From the NCBI GenBank assembly GCA_028288485.1, contig JAQBNO010000161.1, positions 1-64,000 on the forward strand: a stretch of DNA of 64,000 nucleotides. Direction: 5' to 3'. A program made the translations under genes and the position numbers. Source of the DNA: Segetibacter sp. (GTDB taxonomy: Bacteria > Bacteroidota > Bacteroidia > Chitinophagales > Chitinophagaceae). Under the pieces are notes generated by a model, which worked only from the letters and a program-made list of their open reading frames with translations, was not told the DNA's origin and ran no database searches. Below, piece after piece: positions 57,315 to 64,000 of the stretch (positions are counted from its first letter, which is position 1; every line of letters begins with the position of its first letter).

Positions 57315-58679
57315 ATGAAGATAGCAATTGTTGGAACAGGCTACGTTGGATTGGTTTCAGGTGTATGTCTTGCTTACAAAAATCACGAGATAACTTGTGT
57401 TGATTTGAGAACCGAGGTTGTAGAACAACTGAATAAAGGCATACCCCATATTTATGAAACAGGGCTTGAAGAAAAGTTGAAACAAGTTGTTTCAACTAAA
57501 AATTTTAAAGCAACTGCTGACATAACATCTGCCTTGTCTGAAAACGAGCTGGTGATTGTAGCGGTAGGCACTCCTTCAGAGAATGGAGAGATAGACCTTA
57601 CGCAAATTGGGAACGTAGCAAAAGCAATAGGTGAGTTTATAAAAACAGCTCCGAAATATCTTTCTGTTGTTATTAAGAGTACGGTGGTGCCGGGCACAAC
57701 CGATACATTTGTAAGGGAAAAAATCGAGGAGTTCTCCGGCAGGCAATTAGGTGAATTTGGCTTGGGAATGAACCCGGAATTTCTAAGAGAAGGCGATGCT
57801 ATAGAAGATTTTCTATATCCCGACCGAATTGTAATTGGTTCAGAAGATGAAATTACCAGGCAAAGACTTGAAGAGATTTATGCACCGTGGGATTGTGACA
57901 AAATTTTTGTGAACACCCGTACAGCAGAAATGATCAAGTATGCTAACAATACGGTTCTTGCCTGCCTGATTTCATTAAATAATGAACTGGCGAACCTGGC
58001 CAGCTTATTAGGTAATATTGATTATAAAGACGTGGTTCAGGGAATTTCCGCCGATAAAAGATGGAGCCCGATTTTGAAAGACGGAACAAGGGTCACGCCA
58101 CACATTACTTCCTACCTTGTTCCAGGCGCGGGATTTGGAGGCAGTTGTTTTCCAAAAGATGTTCAGGCGATCAGAACGCAGGGTATGAAAGCTGGTCTTC
58201 CCATGAAGATGACAAATTCGATATTGGATGTAAATGACCAGCAGCCTTCATCTGCAATTAAAATTCTTCAAAGTAAGGTAGGTTCGTTCGAAGGAAAAAA
58301 AGTCCTTTTCCTTGGAATTGCTTTTAAACCCGGCACAGATGATATAAGGGAATCAAGTGCCGTAAAAATATTGGATTATTTATTGAAGCAAAAAGCAACA
58401 ATTATTGCACACGATCCGATTGCCTTCGACCATGCAGGCAACTTGTATCGAAATACACAAAACCTCACTATCGTAAAAGATTGGAAAAAGAACGTCTCGG
58501 ACGTTGATATCATCATTATCGGGACTAACTGGACCGAGTATCGTGACCTTTTAACTTTTGATCGTGAGAACGCTTTAAACGGTAAAATCGTTTTTGATTC
58601 CAAGCGGTTATTTACAAAAAATGATTTACTGGGAGCAGAATATTGTACCATAGGATATAACCCTCTTACGAGTAATTAG
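57315..58679 (+). CDS. ugd: UDP-glucose 6-dehydrogenase
   Basis: A 454-residue NAD-dependent enzyme converting UDP-glucose to UDP-glucuronate. It has GTGYVGLVSG at residues 7-16, catalytic C278 in GFGGSCFPKDV, and a C-terminal UDP-binding domain with GIAFKPGTDDIRES. Its ATG immediately follows the TAA of the UXS-like gene, so translation is probably coupled. Confidence 0.96.
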   Translation: MKIAIVGTGYVGLVSGVCLAYKNHEITCVDLRTEVVEQLNKGIPHIYETGLEEKLKQVVSTKNFKATADITSALSENELVIVAVGTPSENGEIDLTQIGNVAKAIGEFIKTAPKYLSVVIKSTVVPGTTDTFVREKIEEFSGRQLGEFGLGMNPEFLREGDAIEDFLYPDRIVIGSEDEITRQRLEEIYAPWDCDKIFVNTRTAEMIKYANNTVLACLISLNNELANLASLLGNIDYKDVVQGISADKRWSPILKDGTRVTPHITSYLVPGAGFGGSCFPKDVQAIRTQGMKAGLPMKMTNSILDVNDQQPSSAIKILQSKVGSFEGKKVLFLGIAFKPGTDDIRESSAVKILDYLLKQKATIIAHDPIAFDHAGNLYRNTQNLTIVKDWKKNVSDVDIIIIGTNWTEYRDLLTFDRENALNGKIVFDSKRLFTKNDLLGAEYCTIGYNPLTSN

Positions 58680-58692
58680 TAAAGCTAAAATA

Positions 58693-60009
58693 ATGAGTAT
58701 AGAAAACGAGCAGAAAGAACTGCATGATAAGATAATGAAACTGACCACCGAATATTACGAGTTAGTTCATAAGAAGAAAGAGTTTGTTCCGGGTACAACA
58801 AAAGTAGCATACTCAGGAAGGGTATTCGATGATGAAGAATTGAGATACGGAGTAGACAGCGTTTTACAATATTGGCTTACTGCAGGACCTTACGCTTTCG
58901 AGTTTGAACTTACGATGCGTAAATATTTCGCTTCCAGGGATTGCCTTATTGTAAATTCAGGTTCTTCTGCTAACCTGGTTATGATCTCCACCTTGTGCAG
59001 CCCAAATGTAAGAGATCATCTAAAGCCGGGCGACGAGGTAATTACCCCCGCCGTTACGTTCCCTACAACATTAACGCCTATTGTTCAAAACGGCCTGGTA
59101 CCTGTTTTTGTTGATTGTAAGCCAGGAGAATACAACATCGACGTAACAGAAATAGAGGCAGCCATATCAGAGAAAACACGTTGCATTTTTATGCCGCATA
59201 CGGTCGGTATTCCCGACAATATGGATGTAATTATGGATGTGGCAAAGCGTCACAAATTGTGGGTACTTGAAGACGGTTGCGATGCGCTTGGTGCTACATG
59301 GGGCGGCAAGCTTTGCGGTACTTTTGGCGACATGTCTTCCATATCATTTTACCCCGCACATCACATCACTATGGGCGAAGGTGGAATGGTCGTAATCAAC
59401 AGCGCTAAGGTAAAAAAGACCGCTTTGTCTATAAGAGACTGGGGCCGCGATTGCTGGTGCGATCCGGGAAAAAGCAATACCTGTAACCAGCGCTTCGACT
59501 GGCAATTAGGTGATCTCCCTTATGGATACGATCACAAGTATATTTACTCTAACCTCGGTTATAACCTTAAAGTAACAGATATACAGGCTGCTCTTGGATG
59601 TGCCCAATTCAAAAAACTGCCCGCATTTATCGAGGCTAGAAGAAACAATGCTGACTTTTATTTGAAGAATCTTAAGCAGTTCGAAGAACACATGATATTG
59701 CCCCAGATTCATGAAAAGGCAAATCCATCCTGGTTTGGCTTCCCGATTACTTTAAAAGATCATGTAGATCGTTTAAAGTTTATTCAGTGGCTCGAAGATG
59801 TGAACATCGAAACCCGGCTGGTATTTGGTGGAAATATTCTAAAACAACCGGGCTTCCAGCACATACCAAGACGAGTACACAAAGAACTTACAGGTACAGA
59901 TACGATCATGAATCAAACGTTGTTTATTGGTGTTTACCCCGGTCTTACCAAGCCAATGCTGGAATTTGTAATAGAAAGAATGGACCAATTCTTTAAAACA
60001 CAGATGTAG
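58693..60009 (+). CDS. rfbH: CDP-4-keto-6-deoxy-D-glucose-3-dehydrase (RfbH/DdhC)
   Basis: A 438-residue PMP-dependent iron-sulfur enzyme that removes the C3 hydroxyl of a CDP-4-keto sugar. It has the diagnostic histidine H223 in YPAHHITMGEGG, in place of the aminotransferase lysine, and the complete [2Fe-2S] ligand set C196-x57-C254-x1-C256-x7-C264, the same spacing known for E1. A reductase partner (E3-type ferredoxin reductase) is not in the window. Confidence 0.96.
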   Translation: MSIENEQKELHDKIMKLTTEYYELVHKKKEFVPGTTKVAYSGRVFDDEELRYGVDSVLQYWLTAGPYAFEFELTMRKYFASRDCLIVNSGSSANLVMISTLCSPNVRDHLKPGDEVITPAVTFPTTLTPIVQNGLVPVFVDCKPGEYNIDVTEIEAAISEKTRCIFMPHTVGIPDNMDVIMDVAKRHKLWVLEDGCDALGATWGGKLCGTFGDMSSISFYPAHHITMGEGGMVVINSAKVKKTALSIRDWGRDCWCDPGKSNTCNQRFDWQLGDLPYGYDHKYIYSNLGYNLKVTDIQAALGCAQFKKLPAFIEARRNNADFYLKNLKQFEEHMILPQIHEKANPSWFGFPITLKDHVDRLKFIQWLEDVNIETRLVFGGNILKQPGFQHIPRRVHKELTGTDTIMNQTLFIGVYPGLTKPMLEFVIERMDQFFKTQM

Positions 60010-60055
60010 TTGTTGTAGTATTTTTTGGTAGCCGGCATTTTCAATACATCGGCTT

Positions 60056-60076
60056 CCGTTGCCACGCTCGGTTCAC
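60056..60076 (+). repeat. Dispersed repeat, partial GTTGCCACGCTCGC variant
   Basis: CCGTTGCCACGCTCGGTTCA then C, 47 nt after the rfbH stop and preceded by TATTTTTTGGTAGCCGGCAT, a flank shared with other copies. Confidence 0.75.
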
Positions 60077-60172
60077 AGGTAGTTTTTCATAGCAGCCCGC
60101 ACACACTGCGAAGGCCAAAGGTTGCACACTTGCGGTGGTAGTTTTTTTATTGAGCTTATTTGCATTGTATAA

Positions 60173-61216
60173 ATGAAAAGAATAGAACAGGAAGACCTTG
60201 AACATATACTTAGCCAAACAGCAGAACTGTGGCGACAGGTAAAGAACAAGAACATTTTTATCACCGGCGGAACCGGCTTTTTTGGCAAGTGGCTTTTGGA
60301 GAGTTTCATTTACAGTAACAATAAGCTTCAGCTTAATGCAACCATAACTGTACTTACAAGAAACCCTGATAATTTTCTTAGTCAATTTCCTTTTTATCAA
60401 GATGAAGCATCAGTAAAATTTGTGAAGGGCGACATCTTGACTTTTGAATTTCCAAATGATAAATTTCAGTTTATCATTCATGCAGCAACAGAAGCCGATG
60501 CAGCATTGAACCAGGCTGAGCCACTAAAAATGCTGGATACCATAACAGCAGGAACAAGAAGAATCTTAGACTTTGCACGACAGCAACCTCTTGAATCTTT
60601 TCTATTTACAAGTTCGGGTGCGGTGTATGGTAAGCAGCCGAATAATATTACACATATAACCGAAAAGGAAAGTTATTCAATAGATATCAATAACCCAAAC
60701 TCTGCGTATGCTGAGGGCAAAAGGCTGGCAGAGCTCTATTGTTCAATTTATCATGCTCATTACGAACTGCCAATAAAAATAGCGCGCTGTTTTGCCTTCG
60801 TCGGTCCATACCTGCCGCTTGACAAACATTTTGCTATTGGCAATTTTATCTCCAATGCTCTTAAAGGCGAAGACATTATCATTAAAGGTGACGGCACGCC
60901 TTACCGGTCCTACATGTACGCTTCCGACCTTACCGTCTGGCTGTGGACAATCTTGTTAAAAGGCGAAAATAATATCCCTTATAATGTAGGCTCTGATGAA
61001 GATTATAATTTGAAAGCCGTAGCTCAAACTGTTGCTGAACTAACGCCGGGGATAAAAGTGCAGGTATTAACTAAAGCAGACCCGGCAAAACCTGCTGAAA
61101 GATATGTTCCCGATATTAGTCGTGTCCGCCACAGTTTAGGCACACAACTAAGTTTCAGCTTAATTGATTCTATCAAAAAAACTAAAGCTTTTTATTCTTC
61201 CCATGAAGTTATCTAA
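60173..61216 (+). CDS. NAD-dependent SDR of the CDP-sugar module
   Basis: A 347-residue extended SDR with TGGTGFFGKW near residue 31, SSGAVYG near 143 and catalytic YAEGK near 178. Like the UXS-like protein it has an N-terminal helical extension. Placed after RfbH, it probably reduces or epimerises a CDP-linked 4-keto-3,6-dideoxy sugar, as paratose/abequose synthases or YerF do. It overlaps the next gene by 14 nt. Confidence 0.82.
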   Translation: MKRIEQEDLEHILSQTAELWRQVKNKNIFITGGTGFFGKWLLESFIYSNNKLQLNATITVLTRNPDNFLSQFPFYQDEASVKFVKGDILTFEFPNDKFQFIIHAATEADAALNQAEPLKMLDTITAGTRRILDFARQQPLESFLFTSSGAVYGKQPNNITHITEKESYSIDINNPNSAYAEGKRLAELYCSIYHAHYELPIKIARCFAFVGPYLPLDKHFAIGNFISNALKGEDIIIKGDGTPYRSYMYASDLTVWLWTILLKGENNIPYNVGSDEDYNLKAVAQTVAELTPGIKVQVLTKADPAKPAERYVPDISRVRHSLGTQLSFSLIDSIKKTKAFYSSHEVI

Positions 61217-63005
61217 CTATATATTTTCTTATTTGCAGTCTCAGGGTATTGATACCGTCTTCATGGTAACGGGAGGCGGTGCAATGCATTTAAATGATTC
61301 CATCGGCAGGTTGCCCGGATTAAAATATGTCTGCAATCACCATGAACAAGCTGCTGCTATGGCGGCCGAAGGGTATGCGAGAGTGGCCAATAAACCTGCT
61401 ATTGTAAATGTAACAACAGGACCTGGATCTATTAATGCGTTGAACGGTGTTTATGGTGCCTTTACAGATTCCATACCGATGATTATTTTGTCGGGCCAGG
61501 TAAAAAGGGAGACGATGTTATCATCTCACGATGTACCCGGTTTACGGCAGCTCGGCGACCAGGAAGTGGAGATTATTCCGATGGTAAAGGGCATAACAAA
61601 ATATGCAGTTACAGTTACTGATCCAAATACCATCCGTTACCATCTTGAGAAGGCTTTATATCTTGCCATTACCGGAAGACCCGGACCTTGTTGGCTAGAT
61701 CTTCCTGTTGACGTACAATCAGCAATTGTTGAGGAAGATCAAATGGAAGGTTTTGTTCCGGGAGAACTTCCCGTTGTAGACAATTCAAACCTGGAACAGG
61801 ATGTTTTGAGAGTAATAGAAAAAATAACTTCTGCAGAAAGGCCATTAATGGTTGGAAGTACCGGTATACGGTTAGCTGGAGCATTGGAAGAATTCCAGGA
61901 AGCAATTGAATCGCTGGGTATTCCTGTAGTTACTGCCTGGTCGCACGATGTCATTCATTTTGATCATCCGCAATATATCGGAAAGCAAGGAACAATCGGA
62001 GATAGGGCAGGAAATTTTGCTGCGCAAAATGCTGACGTTCTTTTGATGATTGGAACAAGGATGCCTATCCGCCAGATAAGTTATAACTGGGAGAACTTCG
62101 CTCCAAATGCTTATAAGATACACGTAGACATTGATAAGGCTGAATTGGTAAAGCCTACCATGAAAACCGATTTACCCCTTAACTACGACGCAAAAGAGTT
62201 TTTAAACGCTTTAATTAAAGCACTCAGGGAAAATAAGGATTACGACAAAAATAAATATGCGGCCTGGGTTAAGTGGGGAATTGAAAGAAAGAAGAAGTAT
62301 CCGGCCGTTCTTCCTCATCATAAAGATCCGGCCCGGCCCATTAATCCCTATTATTTTCTCTCCGAACTACAAAAACGTCTTACTGAAAATGATGTAATTG
62401 TGTGTGGAAATGCTACAGCCTGTATTGTAACTTTTCAAACTTCGCAGGTAAAAAAGGGGCAGCAACTGTTTAGTAATTCCGGAAGTGCTTCTATGGGTTA
62501 TGACTTACCTGCAGCATTAGGCGCAGCGTGTGCTGATCCGGCAAAACGAGTTATTTGTCTTGCGGGCGATGGAAGCATCCAGATGAATATCCAGGAATTG
62601 CAAACTGTATCTCAACACCGTTGGAACTTAAAGATATTTGTTTTGGATAATGGCGGTTATTTATCAATACGGTCTACACAAAACAACTTCTTCAAACTCG
62701 GCATCGGTACCGGTCCTGATAACGGCGTTTCTTTTCCCAATATGGAAAAGTTAGCAGAAGGTTTCGGCTTACCTTCTTATACCTTAAAAGATTATAATTT
62801 CCAGGAGCAATTAGAAGAAATACTTGCTATGGAAGGACCTGTGTTAATTAATGTAAAGCTGGATGGTGACCAGGCTTTTGAACCAAAACTAAGCTCAAAG
62901 CAACTTCCTGACGGAAAGATGGTTTCTGCCTCCCTACACGATATGTTTCCATTTTTAAGTGAAGAAGAACTTGCGTCGAATATGATTGTGCCAGCAAATA
63001 AGTAA
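61203..63005 (+). CDS. ThDP-dependent enzyme, acetolactate-synthase-like (YerE-like?)
   Basis: A 600-residue thiamine diphosphate enzyme. It has catalytic E48 in NHHEQAAAMAAEGYAR (residues 45-60), and GDGS near 454 followed by LDNGGYLS as the ThDP-binding motif; the middle domain is of the acetolactate synthase type. In a CDP-dideoxy sugar cluster the closest known precedent is YerE, which adds a two-carbon acetyl unit from pyruvate to form the branched sugar yersiniose. ATG 61203 was chosen over 61164 because similarity begins there. Confidence 0.85.
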   Translation: MKLSNYIFSYLQSQGIDTVFMVTGGGAMHLNDSIGRLPGLKYVCNHHEQAAAMAAEGYARVANKPAIVNVTTGPGSINALNGVYGAFTDSIPMIILSGQVKRETMLSSHDVPGLRQLGDQEVEIIPMVKGITKYAVTVTDPNTIRYHLEKALYLAITGRPGPCWLDLPVDVQSAIVEEDQMEGFVPGELPVVDNSNLEQDVLRVIEKITSAERPLMVGSTGIRLAGALEEFQEAIESLGIPVVTAWSHDVIHFDHPQYIGKQGTIGDRAGNFAAQNADVLLMIGTRMPIRQISYNWENFAPNAYKIHVDIDKAELVKPTMKTDLPLNYDAKEFLNALIKALRENKDYDKNKYAAWVKWGIERKKKYPAVLPHHKDPARPINPYYFLSELQKRLTENDVIVCGNATACIVTFQTSQVKKGQQLFSNSGSASMGYDLPAALGAACADPAKRVICLAGDGSIQMNIQELQTVSQHRWNLKIFVLDNGGYLSIRSTQNNFFKLGIGTGPDNGVSFPNMEKLAEGFGLPSYTLKDYNFQEQLEEILAMEGPVLINVKLDGDQAFEPKLSSKQLPDGKMVSASLHDMFPFLSEEELASNMIVPANK

Positions 63006-63021
63006 AATTCCGGTAGCTGAA

Positions 63022-63654
63022 ATGAAGGTAGAAAACGTACTTTTCGATTTGGATGGAACTGTCATCGACTCTTATTCAGGGATCCAGGGCGCTTTTGATT
63101 TTGCTTATTCTAAGATTTATGGTAAAGAGAATCATGTTTCAATAAAAAGTATAATCGGGCCTCCTATAGGCCAAATTCTTGCGAAGCTTAATAACGAAAA
63201 GGATACTGCTCGGATTGAAAACTTTGTAGACCTTTTCAAAAAGCAATACGATACGAACGATTATAAGCAATCAACCCTTTACGACGGCATTAAGGAAGTT
63301 TTAGAGCGTCTTTCAAAAGCTAATGTTAAACTCTACATCGCTACCAATAAACGCTTCTCCGCTACGAGCTTAATATTAGATTATTTATCAGTTAGTGGTT
63401 ACTTTGCCGGCGTTTACTGTAACGATAGCAGGAATCCCATTTATTCCTGCAAGGAAGAAATGGTCGCCGAGATAATCAGGAATGAAGTTTTAGAGATAGA
63501 TAGTACCATTTTGGTGGGCGACACCTTTCAGGACCAGGAAGCGGCAAAACATAATAAGGTGAAGTTCATATATGCCAGTTATGGGTTTGGAAATTTGCAA
63601 AATGTTGAATGGCAGGTGAACAAACCAATAGAAGTATTAAATTTTATCAAATAA
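63022..63654 (+). CDS. HAD-superfamily phosphatase
   Basis: A 210-residue HAD hydrolase with motif I FDLDGTVID (residues 7-15), cap domain, motif II YIATNKRF near 105, and motif IV GDTFQDQEAAK. It resembles phosphoglycolate phosphatases. Between the ThDP enzyme and a NeuB-like gene it may dephosphorylate a sugar phosphate. The ATG at 63022 lies 16 nt after the previous stop. Confidence 0.88.
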   Translation: MKVENVLFDLDGTVIDSYSGIQGAFDFAYSKIYGKENHVSIKSIIGPPIGQILAKLNNEKDTARIENFVDLFKKQYDTNDYKQSTLYDGIKEVLERLSKANVKLYIATNKRFSATSLILDYLSVSGYFAGVYCNDSRNPIYSCKEEMVAEIIRNEVLEIDSTILVGDTFQDQEAAKHNKVKFIYASYGFGNLQNVEWQVNKPIEVLNFIK

Positions 63655-63657
63655 TAA

Positions 63658-64000
63658 ATGATGAACGAAAATAAGAACCTGATTTTTGAAGATCTCTTCG
63701 TGTTAGAAATAGCAAATAATCATTGGGGAAATGTAGACAGGGGATTGAAAATAATTGAGCAATTTTCGCAGGTGGTGCGGTTTAATAATGTAAAAGCTGC
63801 TTTAAAGCTGCAATTCAGAGACGTAGATAATTTTATTCATAAAGATTTTAAAGACAGGTCGGATATCAGGTATATTAAGAAGACGCTTGATACTAAAATG
63901 AGCAAGGCTGAGTATAAGACCTTAATCCTTGCTATTAAGGATAGTGGCTGTATTCCTATGGCCACTCCATTTGATGAAGCATCTGTGGACCTTTGTGAAG
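63658..64000 (+). CDS. NeuB-like N-acetylneuraminate synthase family protein, 5' part
   Basis: The frame runs from ATG ATG at 63658/63661 to the window end, 114 codons without a stop. The start VLEIANNHWGNVDRGLKIIE is the NeuB-type signature (usual form AEIGxNHxG), followed by AALKLQFRD where the family has a lysine-x-glutamine motif. NeuB enzymes join phosphoenolpyruvate to a six-carbon amino sugar to make nonulosonic acids. The catalytic end and SAF domain are beyond the window. It starts 3 nt after the HAD stop. Confidence 0.85.
   Translation, partial: MMNENKNLIFEDLFVLEIANNHWGNVDRGLKIIEQFSQVVRFNNVKAALKLQFRDVDNFIHKDFKDRSDIRYIKKTLDTKMSKAEYKTLILAIKDSGCIPMATPFDEASVDLCE

Noticed and set aside
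1-64000. CRISPR array or insertion sequence
   Set aside because: The repeats seen are dispersed single or paired copies, not regularly spaced, and no transposase or Cas gene was found.

Overview
The window is a chromosomal segment of a Bacteroidota bacterium, most likely a Chitinophagaceae-type (Chitinophagales) species. The evidence is the AT-rich composition, perfect TAnnTTTG-type -7 promoter boxes (for example at 1833 and 17267), the lack of strong Shine-Dalgarno sequences, and a secreted glycosidase with a type IX secretion C-terminal sorting domain. Species cannot be named from the sequence alone. No insertion sequence, phage block or CRISPR array was seen.

Region 1 (1-17100) is mixed housekeeping and accessory sequence. 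It holds the 3' end of a radical SAM gene, a DUF5131 (Gp37/Gp68-like) protein, a SNF2 helicase with an uncharacterised partner, a secreted M48-like peptidase, a GNAT enzyme and a CBS-domain protein. A gene-poor stretch (9000-10170) contains two tiny ORFs, each followed by an intrinsic terminator, and a decayed tRNA-Lys. Then come a YkuK-like RNase H-fold protein, RtcB RNA ligase, an AmgK-like sugar kinase fused to a RapZ C-terminal domain, a MurU-like nucleotidyltransferase, and a NagX/DUF5009 membrane acyltransferase.

Region 2 (17200-64000) is a very large surface polysaccharide locus. It opens with a long leader (perfect -7 box plus an intrinsic terminator before the first gene), then an SLBB/Wza-like export protein and a Wzz-like chain-length protein. 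A galactofuranose block follows (Glf, methyltransferase, Galf-transferase-like GT), then a Wzy-like polymerase, GT4 enzymes and a CDP-paratose-epimerase-like SDR. A divergent secreted GH43 arabinanase and a decayed rfbF pseudogene separate this from a Wzm/Wzt ABC exporter. Next is a tightly overlapping module (DegT aminotransferase, WbqC, PLP-fold protein, GNAT, acyl carrier protein, ketoreductase, acyl ligase) that looks built to make and attach an acyl group to an amino sugar. After that come GT2 and GT8 transferases with a repeated GT8-GT2 order, a WbsX protein and methyltransferases. The 3' part (55303 to the end) is a nucleotide-sugar module: RfbF, a UXS-like decarboxylase, Ugd, RfbH with its full iron-sulfur ligand set, an SDR, a ThDP enzyme, a HAD phosphatase and a truncated NeuB-like synthase. 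It predicts a CDP-3,6-dideoxyhexose, possibly a branched yersiniose-like sugar, plus UDP-glucuronate/xylose and a nonulosonate-like sugar.

Overlaid on the genes is a family of short dispersed repeats with related variants. Most begin 40-75 nt beyond a stop codon, and three pairs are convergent, making MITE-like or hairpin units. They are the clearest structure in the window not explained by genes.
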